Positions 44,407 through 56,472 of a stretch of DNA of 64,000 nucleotides are shown here, piece after piece. Source of the stretch: Heracleum sosnowskyi (taxonomy: Eukaryota > Streptophyta > Magnoliopsida > Apiales > Apiaceae). Location of the stretch: NCBI GenBank assembly GCA_030848705.1, contig CM061238.1, positions 77,152,685-77,216,684 of the forward strand, read 5' to 3'. The position numbers were made by a program, and so were the translations under genes. The notes below the pieces were generated by a model, which was not told the origin of the DNA, made no database searches, and saw nothing but the letters and a program-made list of their open reading frames with translations. Within the stretch, counting starts at the first letter, position 1; each line of letters starts with the position of its first letter.

Positions 44407-46690
44407 ATGTCGACAAAGTATGAAAGTATGAAAATTCCCATCCTGAAGAAATCTGAATATCCAACATGGAAGGTAAAGATGCTGATGTACCTGGAGGCTA
44501 TGGATCCTGATTATTTGGACAGGATTCGTGATGGACCATATATTCCTACGAGACTTATTCCACAAACAGATAATGTACCTGAACACTACGCAGTCAAGGT
44601 TAAAACAGATTGGACTCCAGAAGAGAAAGCTGATGTTCTCAGAGATGCAAAGATAAAGAATATCCTTCACAACAGTCTTGATGTTGTCATGTCAAACAGG
44701 GTGATTGCATGCAAGTCTGCAAAGGAAATTTGGGACACTTTGGAAGTTCAATGCCAATGATCTGCATCTGTCAAGAAAAACAGAAGGGCTCTATTGATTC
44801 AAGAATATGAACAATTTGATGCTAGAACTGATGAGAGCCTGACTGATTTGTATGATAGATTTCTAACACTCTTGAATAATCTATCTTTAGTTGGCACGGA
44901 ATATGTTTCTGAAGATTCTAACACCAAGTTCCTAAGAGCTTTACCAGAAGAATGGGATACACAAACATCAATCATTAGACATCAGTATGATCTAAACATT
45001 GTGTCTCTTGATGAAGTTTATGGGATGCTGAGAACCTATGATCTTGAGGTTCAACAAAGGAAGAATAAGAGAAGCAGCAAGGTAAAGTCTATTGCTTTGA
45101 AAGTAGAGGCTAAATCAAAAGGAAAAGCTGTGGAGGTCTCTAGAAGGAAATCAAGAATAGTTGAGTCAGATCCTGATGACTCATCATCAGATACTGATGG
45201 CGATCCTGATGCCAATACTGATGATGATTCTTCTGACTCGGACATGGAAGAGATGGTTGCTATGATAGTCAGAGGCTTCAAAAAGATGAAGTTCAGAAAG
45301 GCTAGAAGACAAGGCAACTTCCAAAAAAAGACCTTCAAAGGACAGCAAAAGTGGCAAATTTGACAAGTCAAAGATTAGATGCTACAAGTGTAATGGAATG
45401 GGGCACTTTGCAACTGAGTGCAAGAAGGCTAAAGAACTCATTACTTCAAGCAAGGACTGGATGGACTCTTCCTCATAATCTGATACTGAGGTGGTCAACT
45501 ATGCCCTAATGGCCAATACTGATGATACTGTTATTCCTGATGATAAGGTACTAAATACTGTCTTTGATTTTGATATTGATAATGCTTCTGAGTTAAGACG
45601 TTTTCTAAAGTCATTGCATATTAGCTTTAGAAGTCAAACTGCTGAAAATACTAGAATCTTATCTGAAATATCTGAACTTAGAAAAAGGAATGAGCATTTA
45701 GAAACTGAATTATCTTCTATGCAAAAAGTACAAATAGAATGTGATAATGCTAAACACATGTATTTAGAGATGAAACTTAAATGTACTGCTCTTGAAAAAA
45801 AACTTGAGGAAACTAAAGAGAAAATCAGAACCTGGACAGATTTTGGAAGGAAATTTCATGAAATAAATACTTCTAAGAATTGGAAAGAGTGTCTAGGTTA
45901 TATGTCAGATGAGGATAAGAAATTGAAAAAGAAAGTTGTTATAGATGAGACAGTAAGTCCAATGACCTATAGACATGTTATAGACAAAACCAAATCAAAG
46001 ATTAAGCCTGTTAAATTTGTATTTGGTAATGATCCCAGTTATACTTTTGAAAAGGAATCTACTTCTGAAAACTCAGTTCCTTGTGTGAAGTCTAAACCTG
46101 TCAAGAAAACTGAAAAGAAAAATGTAGGTTTATTGTCTCAGAAACAACTTAGGGAAAAAGTTAGTGATGTTATTGGTAAACAAAATCTACCAACTGTCAA
46201 GAGAAACAGGAATGGTAAAGTTGGGATTAATAAAGAGAATAACTATAGGTTTATCCCAAATGCACCTAGAAAATGCTGCTTTACCTGTGGTAACTCTAAT
46301 CATCTTGCTATTGATCGCAGAAAGAGTAAAAAGAAGGTTACTGAAATTCCTAGGTCTGATGTTAGGAATGGATTAGTATTTTATAAACCACAGAATTCCT
46401 GTTTTCATTGTGGTAGTAAATGGCATTCTATTTACACATGTGAAGAATACCATCATTTGTACTATAACTTTTATGATCCATTACCTAAGTTTAATAATAG
46501 TGAAAATTCTGGTAGCATTAAGAATGTCAAATTGAAGCATGCTTTTGTCAATACTAATACTGACAAAGCCAATCCTGATGGAGTTAATCCTGTTAGGACT
46601 GCTAAAATCAGAAAGTCTTCTGCTGCTAAAATTAATAAAATGCATGGAAAAGGAACCCAACAAGTGTCGGTTCCTAAACATTCTAATTAG
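44407..46690 (+). pseudogene. gag: S4 gag, broken by stops and a homopolymer frameshift
   Basis: The ATG at 44407 gives MSTKYESMKIPILKK. Upstream in-frame codons belong to the LTR. Capsid part 44407-45363 has a TGA at 44758-44760. A slip in an A-run near 45330 moves the frame. The zinc knuckle CYKCNGMGHFATEC (45380-45421) lies in the next frame, which has TAA at 45476-45478 and then stays open to 46690. That last part has coiled-coil-like repeats, two further Cys/His clusters (CFTCGNSNH and CFHCGSKWH) and a basic end. Acidic repeats encoded by the signature word lie at about 45160-45240. The layout matches S2 and S3 Gag with little sequence identity beyond the knuckle. Confidence 0.88.
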
Positions 46691-46712
46691 TTTTTTAACA
46701 TTCTGATTGCAG
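45548..46712 (+). other. Candidate intron at the S4 gag-pol boundary
   Basis: Donor AAG|GTACTA lies at the codon homologous to the S2 and S3 donor; acceptor GATTGCAG|GG precedes protease. CTAAT at 46683-46687, beside the gag stop TAG, is a possible branch site 26 bases from the acceptor, followed by a T-rich tract. The length is 1165 nt. Both ends are between codons, and removal places gag (frame 2) in register with pol (frame 3). Inferred from sequence only. Confidence 0.42.
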
Positions 46713-49700
46713 GGTACAAAGAAAAATGTGTTAGTCATGGATAGTGGATGTTCTGTGCACATGACTGGAAACAAGGCCCTGTTATCAGAATATGAGGAAA
46801 AAGCTAGCCCAATTGTGTCTTATGGAGATGGCAACATTGGACAAACTTTGGGATATGGCAATATAATCATTGGGAATGTCATCATTGAAAAATTAGCTCT
46901 AGTGAAGGGACTAAAACACAACCTGTTGAGTATTAGTCAAATCACTGACAGAGGTTATCATGTCAACTTCTATTCCACACATTGTGAAGTAGTCAGCAAA
47001 CAAACATGAAAGATAGCATTGACTGGCTACAGACATGGTAACATTTATGAAGCCAACATTCTCTCAAATACTAATGGCTCCCCTACTTGTCTCATCAGTA
47101 AAGCATCAGTAGATGAAAGTTGGAATTGGCATAAGAAGCTTTCTCATCTCAACTTCAGCAATATCAATGAGTTGGTTAAGAAAGATTTAGTGAGAGGATT
47201 ACCTAAAGCTTTGTATACTCCTGATGGACTTGTGATGCTTGTCAAAAGGCTAAACAAAGAAGGACATCATTTAAGAGTAAATCTGAATCCTCTATTGAAG
47301 AACCATATCACATGCTGCATCTTGACCTATTTGGACCAGTCAACAGTATGTCCATCAGTAAGAAAAGGTACACTCTTGTAATTGTTGATGAATATTCTAG
47401 ATTCACCTGGGTGTATTTTCTGCACAGAAAAGATGAAACTCCAGAAATACTGTTGGATCATGTGAGAATGATTGAGACAACCACAAAGTACAAAGTCAAG
47501 ATACCGAGGAGTGATAATGGTACTGAATTCAAGAATTCAAAGATGGAAGAGTTCTGCAAATACAAAGGAATTATTCAACAATTCTCTGCTCCTGGAACAT
47601 CTCAGCAAAATGGAGTAGTTGAAAGGAAAAATAGAACTCTTGTTGAAGCTGGCAGAACTATGTTGGAAGAAGCTAAATTGCCTACATATTTCTGGGCAGA
47701 AGCAGTCAATACAACATGCTATACTCAGAATCTTACATTGATAAACAGACATGGTGTGACTCCATATCAATTGCTCAAGGAGAAGAAACCAAGTTTGAAG
47801 CATCTGCATGTGTTTGGCTGTAAATGTTTTGTTCTCAGAACTCATCCTGAACAGCTAGGAAAATTTGAAACTAAGGTTGATGAAGGAATTTTATTGGATA
47901 TCCAGCCTCAAGAGCTTTAAGAGTTTTTAACTTGAGAACAAGGACTGTCATGGAGTCAATACACGTATCTTTTGATGACAAGAAGATAATTGGATTGAAT
48001 GAAGACTCACATGATAGATTGGTTTTTGAAAATGAAGCTACCAAGGAACCTGAAGAAAATGAATCAGATCTTGACAATTCATCATATACTGATGGGTCAC
48101 CAAATCCCGATGACTCATCAAATACTGATGATGCTCCAAATCCTGATGAAGCACCAAATTCTGATGGTGCTAATACTGATGATGAAAATAATAGTGATAC
48201 ATCTAGTAGTGCTAATGTTGAGGGGGAGCAACAACAATCTACTACAGATTCAGAGTCAACTCAATCATCAGGACAAAATTCTTCAGATACTAATTTAAGT
48301 GACAATCCTGATAATAGCAATAATTCAGGGGGAGCTTCTAATGAAACAAATTCTTCTAATCAAGATAACAGCAATCCAGGGGGAGCATCTACATCAAGAA
48401 ATGACTTACCACTAGCAAGGAAATGGACTGCAAGTCATACTCCTGATTTGATAATTGGAGATCCTGATGCAGGTGTTCAGACAAGAAGTGCAACTCAAAA
48501 TGAATGTCTATATAATAACTTTATGTCAAAAGAGGAGCCAAAGAAAGTTGAAGATGCACTTAAAGATGCTGATTGGGTTACTACAATGCAAGAAGAATTG
48601 AATGAATTTGAAAGGAATGAAGTCTGGAAACTAGTGCCAAGACCAAAGAATAGGCCAATTGTTGGTACAAAATGGATTTTCAAAAATAAGACTGATTCAG
48701 ATGGTGTAATTATCAGAAACAAAGCAAGACTAGTTGCAAAGGGGTATTCTCAACAAGAAGGAATTGATTATGATGAAACTTTTGCTCCTGTTGCAAGACT
48801 AGAGGCCATAAGGATCTTTCTAGCATATGCAGCTCATAAGAAATTCAAGGTTTTCTAGATGGATGTGAAAAGTGCTTTCTTAAATGGTGAACTGGAGGAA
48901 GAGGTATATGTTGAACAACCTCCTAGTTTCATTGATCCTAAATATCCAAATCATGTCTACAGATTGGATAAGGCACTTTATGGACTAAAGCAAGCTCCAA
49001 GAGCCTGGTATGAAACCCTAGCTCAATTCTTACTGGAAAGTGGATTCAAAAGAGGCACTATTGATAAAACTTTGTTCTATTTGAATCATGGTAAGGATTT
49101 GCTTTTAGTTCAGATTTATTTTGATGATATCATTTTTGGGTCAACAAACAATAAGCTGTGTGAAAAGTTTTCTAAGCTTATGCAGTCAAGATATCAAATG
49201 AGCATGATGGGAGAAATGAGTTACTTTCTTGGTCTTCAAGTTAAATAGACTGATGATGGCATCTTTATCAATCAGTCAAAATATACAAAGAATTTATTGA
49301 AAAGGTTTAACATGCAAGATTGTGCTATTGCAAGTACTCCCATAGCAACAGCTACCAAACTTGATCCTGATCAAGGTGATGAGGTTGATGTAACTCACTA
49401 CAGAGGAATGATTGGCTCTTTATTGTATCTCACTGCAAGTAGACCAGATATCATGTTTGCAACCTGTATGTGTGCAAGATTTCAAGCAAAACCTAGGGAA
49501 CCTCATCTGATTGCAGTTAAAAGAATTTTCAGATATCTCAAAGGCACTCCTTCTCTTGGCCTTTGGTATGCAAGGGAATCAGATTTTGGTTTGTGTGGTT
49601 ATTCAGATGCTGATTTTGCAGGATGCAAAATAGACAGAAAAAGTACTTCAGGAAGCTGTCAGTGTTTGGGTGGAAGATTAGTCTCTTGGTTCAGTAAAAA

Positions 49701-50064
49701 GCAAAAGTTAATCTCTACTTCAACAGCAGAAGCTGAGTACATTGCTGCAGGAAGTTGCTGTGCTCAGATAATGTGGATGAGAAATCAGTTGTTAGATTAT
49801 GGCATGTCATACTCAAAAATCCCTATTTATTGTGATAACCAAAGTGCTATTTCAATGACAGGAAATCCAGTTCAACATTCTCTTACTAAACACATCATTA
49901 TTAGATATCATTTCATAAGAGAACAGGTTCTGGAAGGAACAATTGAACTTCACTTTGTTCCTACTGATCAACAACTAGCTGATATATTCACCAAGCCACT
50001 ACCTGAAGCTACTTTCAACAAGTTGGTGAATGAACTTGGAATGATGAATTTTGAGAATTTCTAA
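46707..50064 (+). pseudogene. pol: S4 pol (protease, integrase, RT, RNase H), multiply broken
   Basis: The frame opens at TTGCAG with no ATG and is separated from the gag stop by 16 bases. Protease MDSGCSVHM; integrase H-x4-H (WHKKLSHLNF); stop TGA at 47007-47009; a 1-bp loss near 47230 destroys C-x2-C; core D, D and E at about 47330, 47510 and 47620 (ERKNRT); another frameshift near 47890. RT runs from about 48530 with TAG at 48856-48858 and 49246-49248, both where CAG is expected. The YVDD box reads YFDD. RNase H (SDADFAG, TAEAEYIAA) runs intact to GMMNFENF. The Asp/Asn/Pro-rich linker (about 48060-48420) is built on the signature word. Confidence 0.93.
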
Positions 50065-50558
50065 GGAAAGCTACAGAGAGGAAATCCTGATGACTATCAA
50101 ATCCTGATGGTCATTCTGCAAGGTATGTAATTTTGATCAAATCCTGGTAGGACTCAATCCTGACAGGAAGTCAACTGGTCAATCCTGATGTACAGGTCAG
50201 TATTTCATTGCTAGATTTGTGCCTGATTTTTCGTCAGTTTCTGATGAGAAACGTTTGAGTTTTTAATTGGACAACTGTCTGCGCACATGTGTCACACTAA
50301 TAGATATATACATATAGATACACATAAAAAGCGGTGCAATTATATTTAAATACACACGTAATTTGTCCACTAATCATTTTTGAACAAATCATATTTTGCC
50401 ACATGTCATTGAGAGTAATATTTTGTTTTAACAAAATACATTTGATTTTCTAAATTCCTGATTACTCTCTCTTCATCAGTTTTTCATCTTCTCTCTCTCT
50501 CTGTGCTCAAGAACCCTATTTTCTAAATCTCAATTTTTAAGATTTCTATTCTGTTTTA
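50065..50558 (+). promoter_or_regulatory. S4 spacer with possible ORF3 promoter and leader
   Basis: The first 170 bases repeat AATCCTGATG/AATCCTGACAGG, as in the LTR. Further on are TATATTTAAATAC (about 50340-50352) and, about 130 bases later, a CT-rich stretch (CTTCTCTCTCTCTCTG, about 50488-50503), then the ORF3 ATG. The arrangement resembles a plant promoter and 5' leader. No experimental support. Confidence 0.4.
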
Positions 50559-53500
50559 ATGGCGTCTTCATCATTCATGAACAAACAGACTGTGATGAGT
50601 GGTGTTACTTTTGCCACTAATAATTTTGTAGCAATTCTAGACCATCAGGATCTGCCCCATGAGTTTCATATTGTTCAAGATTTTCTAGCTTCAAGTCAAT
50701 TGAAGTTTGCTCTAACAGAACCTGCAAGTGTTTCTTTTAAGTCTGTTATGCAGGTGTGGAATTCAATCTCTTTTGAAAAAGGGCATTCTGGCTCAATCGT
50801 GATGAGCTTTGAATATGATGGGGTTACTCACTACGTGACTCCTGCAATAGTGGAGGAAGCCTTACATTTGCCTGTTGTTGGGGATGCAATTCCTGATACT
50901 ATTTCTGACTCAACATTTTTTGAGCTTGTTGACAAGCTGGGCTACAATGGGGAAGTAAAGAGGTATGACAACCTCTTCAGGACAAAGCTTAATAAAGAAT
51001 GGAATTTCTTCTTTGACACAATCAGCCGCTGTTTCCTGAATAAGACATCAAATTTTGATGCTCTTCCATCAGGATCTCTTAAAATTGGGTACTCTCTTAT
51101 CCATTCTACAGTGTTTGATTATGGTAGTTTTATCTTAAAAGCTTTAAGTGATAGGAAGTCAGATAAGCTAGGTTATGTCTGTTTCCTTAGATTTTTTCAG
51201 TTAATCTTTAATCACTTTTGTCCTGATGTTACTTTTGAGAATGATGTGATTCTACCTATTTGTAGAATTACAGAGAATAATTTGAAGTCCTTAGTCAACA
51301 GTGATAAGGCAAATGGTTTTACAGGCAATGCCTTTATTCCTGATGAGGTCAGGCTTTTCTTGAAAGAGAAAATGCCTACTCAATATGGAACAATTTCTGA
51401 TGCTATGGGGCAAGGCCAATCACACCTTGTTCCTGACCCAAGCATCCAACCCAAATAGTTAAAACAATCAACTGCCACCTCTATTGTCTCCCAAAAGACT
51501 TTAGTTGTAAAATCTAAGAAATCGGCTAGATCTGATATGTCTGGAAGACAATCAGGATCAAAGGATTTTTCCTCTACACCACTCACTCAAAAGAAGATAA
51601 AAGGGGGTGTATAAGGGGTCCTGGTGAAGAAAGGTGCTAAGATTGTTACTGACAAGGTTGTTGAGGATGTTCCAGTCAAAAGAAAGTTGAGGTTAATAGA
51701 TGAAAGTGATTCTGAGGATGATATGCCCATCTTCTCCAAGTTTAAGATAATCAAGGAAGTTGTTGATACTGCTACTGAAGTTGTGGCACCTTCATCAAAG
51801 CCACGGAAGAAAAGGAAATTATCAAAAAGCATGTATCATATTCCTTTGAAGGTGCAAATGAAGGATACTGATATTCAGACATCAAATCCTGATGAGTCAT
51901 TTATTCCTGATGCTCAACCAAATCCTGATGTTGGTATTCCTGATGCACAACCAAAAATTGTCTCTATCTCAGACTCTCCAGCAAAAGCCTCTCCAACTGC
52001 AAAGATTGTTGAAATTTCATGGGAGAAGGTTGCTGAGACTGCTTCAAATCTTGGGTTTTCACATCCCATGGAAAAGAAAAGAAAAGCATAGGAGTTAGTC
52101 TTTCAGAGACAAAAAAAGTTGAAAGAATCAAGCCCACAAGAACCTGAATCTCAATGTGATTCAGCAGCTACTGAAGATCCTGCCCCACAAGAACCACTCA
52201 ATCAAAGTTTGGGTGAAGGCATAACTATTGGAATGGTCCCACAAGAACCATTTTCTCAAAGGGAAAATGCAGACACTTCAATTCCAGCCACACAAGAACC
52301 ATCTTCTAACTGTGAAGATGCAGGCATAGCTACAGCTTCTGAGGAATTTCCTGACAATGCTCAAGGGATTTCTGATACAATGATGATTAAAAGATTGGTT
52401 GAGGACACTGTCAATGAGGGAAGCACACAAGAACCTCCAACTCAAATTGTTGAAGCAGCTTCAGAACCTCATGCTACACAAGAACCATCAGGAACAAATC
52501 CTGATGCAAGCTTATCAAATCCTGGCGGTGTTGCTCCTGACGCTAGTGGTGCTCCTGATGTTGAGCCAATCCTGATACATCCACTTAGATCTAGACCAAT
52601 GATAGAATCTATCACAGCATCACAGGACAAACTTAAAGGTATTGCTATTCCTGATCCTGATGTTACTCATGATTCTGATGCTGATGATAGTAATGATAGT
52701 GATGATGATAATAATGAAGAGAAGGATCAGCTTGCTACAGCAATCAAAGCTAGTCTTGGAACCAACTTTGGTTCATCAAGCACATTCATGGCTGGCAAGG
52801 CTACTACTGGAAAAGATCTCAGACAAGATTTTTCCTTCTGAAATTTCTCCTGCTGAGGCACTTAGACAATATGAATGGAACAATTCATGGTACAGATCTT
52901 CTGAATCTGTTAGCTTTGCTTATGCTTTGGATCATGCCTATGATGCAGTGAAATTAATTGTGAATCAAGATTTGAAGAATCATTTGAAGGCAACTACTCT
53001 ATTATCCAAAGGCCTCCAACATGAAATTGATTTTGTCAAGGCTGCTACAGAATTAGTAAGGACTGACATTTCTCAAAACTTCACAAAGGTGCCTACTGCT
53101 CTTCAACTAAGAATAGTGGAATCCCAAGTCAAGTCAGTCATTACTGAACAGACCTCCATTAATAGCAGAATTGACTCTCTTGATTCTAAGGTAACTGATA
53201 TTCAAACCTCTCTTGCCTTAATTTTGAATTTATTGACAAATGTTGATGTCAAAAAGGAGGAGAAGGTAAGTACTACAAAATGTACACCTGATCTAGTATT
53301 AAGGAATAATGATGATGATACTGGAAATGATGGTGGTGACAAAGTTCTACAAGGAGAAACCTTTGATGTTGCTGTTATGAAGACAATTCAAACTTCTCAA
53401 AGTCAAACAACGTAGTCAACTCATGTTTCTGATTCTGGAATAAGGACAGTGAGAACATTGGTGCAATCTCAAATCCTGACGGAAGAACAAATCCTGACAG

Positions 53501-55165
53501 GTGATCAAATCCTGATGACTGATCAAATCTTGACGCCTGGTCATGGACAAACTCTTACCACAATTCCTGAAGGAGATGAAGATGTTCTAATTGCAAATCC
53601 TGAAGATGCTGCTAACTTATTTCAGAAGTTCAAAACAAGAGATGGTAATGTTGTTACTCTTTATCATACTGATAAAAGAGTTCAACAGTTATTTGCAAGA
53701 AAAGCACTCTCCACAGCAAGTGAAGAATATCATGATCTCTCACAAGAAGAATTCTTAATTCAACAAAGAGAAATGATGGACAGTTTTAATAACCCTGCTC
53801 CTACTAGAGGAAGAGGAGGCAGAGGTAGGAGAGGTGTTAGAAGAGGAAGAAGAAGCTCATCAAGTCAACCAATGCCTAGACAAACAAGGTCTAGAGGATT
53901 AAGAATTGAAGAAATTCCTGAACTTACTCAAATACTAGTAGTTCCTGACAGGTCTACTTTTGGTGATGATGGAATTGTTGAAGAAGAACCAAAATTGAGA
54001 AGAAGACCAAGACAATCAACTCTCAGCAATACAAATCAAATTGAAGAGTCTAATCCTGATATTGTTCCTGACAATATTCAAGATCCTGATGATTCTGAAA
54101 TTCTGCAATAGGTTGGTTTATTAATTCTTTCTACAGTGGTTGATTCTCACAATAAGGAAGTAGATGAAGAAGAAGAAGGCATATAAGAAGAATAACAAGG
54201 TCAACAAATAGAGATTTTCAGCTCTATAAGCAAAGACTCAAAACTTCAAATAAAGGGTTGTGGAGAAATGTCAGAAGACAACAACCTCAACTAGAGAAGA
54301 GTTATGCTTATGAGAAAGAAAATGATAAGAAATGGAAACACATTGACACACTTAGGTGTGATAGACCTATTAATTTTCAGTCTGGTGGGATTATCACAAG
54401 TGCCTCAAGTGTTGCTGATTTATCTGATATAGTTAGATCAAAAGCACTCTGGTTACAAATGTTCTCAAATCTAAGGCAAATGGCAAACAATTCAAGACGA
54501 GGTATTGGACACAGGGATGCTGAATATCTGAATACACCTCATGTTGATCATTATGCCTTGACTGAAATTGGAGGCATTTTAACTTCTGAAAACCTGAATA
54601 ATTTATTATCTGTTGATATAGTAACAGATTGTCATGATGGTTTTGAAAAGAAAGAAAGCTCCTTTACTTCATGAAAGATGGTTCTGTGAAGATTCTATCC
54701 ATTCAAGACTTGCTGGTAAAAACTACACAGGAACTGAAATATGTTCATTATCTGTTAAAATGGAAGAATGAAGTGTGCAAAGTATGGAGTGACATGATTT
54801 TGTCAACAATTAGAAGAAGACTGGATGGTGGTAGAAATTTCAATGGTGATTATACTCCCATGTACTTAAATCAAAGAGGTCAAGATGTGGAAATGCAAAG
54901 GGGCACTGCTGTTAAAGAAGTGACTTTTGGCATGACGCAGCTTAATCTTAATCCTGATGAGAAGGAAATTGCTTATCTTTTGCTTGAAGAGCACAGTCTA
55001 CAAAGAAGCTCTATTCAGAATCTCAGAGCAGCTATCTACCAGATTGATGAGGAAGATGAAGAGCTCAGAAATCTTAAGGAAAGACTGATTCAAATTCTTG
55101 AGGAAAAAGAAGAAAATTTATTATCCAACTTCTTGAAGATGAATCTGTTCTATCAAAGAATCTAA
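50559..55165 (+). pseudogene. S4 ORF3 (third Sirevirus ORF, about 1,500 codons), broken
   Basis: ATG at 50559 after a CT-rich leader. The N-terminal domain of about 290 residues is homologous to S2 ORF3 (FFFDTIS... GYSLIH... FLRFFQL). In-frame stops lie at 51456-51458, 51612-51614 and 52089-52091. Frameshifts near 52830, between 54111 and 54258, and near 54665 split the rest. Along it: a basic cluster PSSKPRKKRKLSK (about 51797-51835); PQEP repeats; NPD/IPD repeats from the signature word; a coiled-coil-like part; an Arg/Gly-rich box (about 53800-53860); a block like the conserved C-terminal domain of S2 and S5; and a Glu-rich coiled coil. No membrane helix is evident. Function unknown. Confidence 0.8.
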
Positions 55166-55260
55166 ACAGATAAGTTGCTGCTGTAAATATTTGTACATTT
55201 TGTAAATATATTTTTGACATCATTGAATCTAGGAATCTATACTTTATTCTACAAAGTATG

Positions 55261-55274
55261 AGATTGGGGGAGAT
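55261..55274 (+). other. Polypurine tract of S4
   Basis: AGATTGGGGGAGAT directly before the TG of the 3' LTR; same GGGGGAGAT core as S2. Confidence 0.88.
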
Positions 55275-55827
55275 TGTTAGATCAGGATTCAATGATCGTC
55301 AGGAACTAGACTCAACTGATCAGGATTGCTGACGTCATCAGTATTGCATGGTCATCAGTATTTGCTCAAGCGTCAGTATCAGGATTGTCATCAGGATCTA
55401 CATCAGGACTGGGATCAGGATTGATCATCAGGACTGGAAGCTGATCAGGATTCATACTTAGAGTTATATTTGGAGTCTAGTTAAATAAGGAAGTTTATTT
55501 TGTCGGTTCCTTATTTATAGTAATGAAGCTATCAATTTAGGATAGGTTTCAATCTTTGTAATTGATTAGGACTTATCATGTAATTGATAAAGAAGCTGTG
55601 TAGTATATAAACACAGTTTAGGTTTCGATTTAGATTGATCACACACACGAGTATTTTTGTAACCTTGAAGCTCTCAAGAACATCAGAATTTCTTGAGAGA
55701 GTTTTGTAACAGTTTTATAACAGATTTAATAAAACTGTTATTATTCATATTTGTGTTTACTAAAAGTCGAGAATCTTATACAATTGTATTCAACCCCCCT
55801 TCTACAATTGTTATTTACTGGGCAACA
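55275..55827 (+). repeat. S4 3' LTR (553 bp)
   Basis: Same length and features as the 5' LTR, including TGACGTCA (55330-55337) and TATATAA near 55604-55611. It is followed by target duplication TCTTC. An ORF crossing its right edge is not a gene. Confidence 0.95.
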
Positions 55828-55832
55828 TCTTC

Positions 55833-56472
55833 TGTGAAAGGTTTTCTGCTTGGATCATCGACTCAGGGGGAGCATCTCTCAGAAAGTGTTAATCTACTTC
55901 TACAACTTCATGAAGACATCCTGTCAAAGATTTGATCTTTTATCTACTCAGAAACCCAGGATGGGTATGCAACTCATAAAGAGTGCATGTAGCTGGAAAA
56001 GCCCACAAGCCTTTAAGTCAATGAATCAACACTGTTATGGAGTCTAAACAGATTGTTTCTAATGATGCCAGATAAATCAAGCTTATTGATGAGAGATTTT
56101 CTGGAATTCTCATATTTAGGTTTGAAATGGAAGGTGGTTTTGGTATGAAGAAGATGATGATTATGTGGATGGATCAGTATCTCCATGGGTTTTCTTCTAG
56201 ACTATGACTGATTCAAGTCCAAATGAGTCATCCATAGAAAGCCAGAATGGAGTATCTGTAGGAAGCCAGAATGGAGTATCCGTAGGAAGCCAAAATGGAG
56301 TATCCGTAGGAAGCCAGAATGGGGCATCCTTAGGTGGATCTCAAATCTGAATTATCACCCCAATGAACTTAGGGGGAGTTTTTCTGAGTTAAAGATCAAC
56401 CTCACAAAATCATACTGATGGGAATATCCTTACATCTTCAAGACCTGCACCAACCACAAGAAGCCAAAAACT
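55833..56472 (+). other. H remnant after S4, with a coding-like minisatellite
   Basis: Continuation of H. It contains CAGGGGGAGCATC and TTAGGGGGAGTTT, resembling linker or tract sequence of copia elements, and a short open stretch (from about 56202) encoding SQNGVSVG repeats. No full domain is recognisable. Confidence 0.5.
56235..56330 (+). repeat. 24-bp minisatellite, four copies
   Basis: Four tandem copies of a unit like TAGGAAGCCAGAATGGAGTATCCG. In one frame they encode the eight-residue repeat SQNGVSVG. Confidence 0.9.

Larger units (their letters stand above)
43805..55827 (+). mobile_element. S4: near-complete Sirevirus with large ORF3
   Basis: A 12.0-kb element with 553-bp LTRs and 5-bp target duplication TCTTC (43800-43804 and 55828-55832). 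Order: LTR, primer site, gag, pol, spacer, ORF3 of about 4.6 kb, polypurine tract, LTR. It belongs to a different family from S1-S3: its LTR is under half as long, its signature word is ATCCTGATG and its RT is distinct. Coding blocks carry several stops and single-base frameshifts, so it is probably immobile. It inserted in H independently of G1. Confidence 0.96.
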
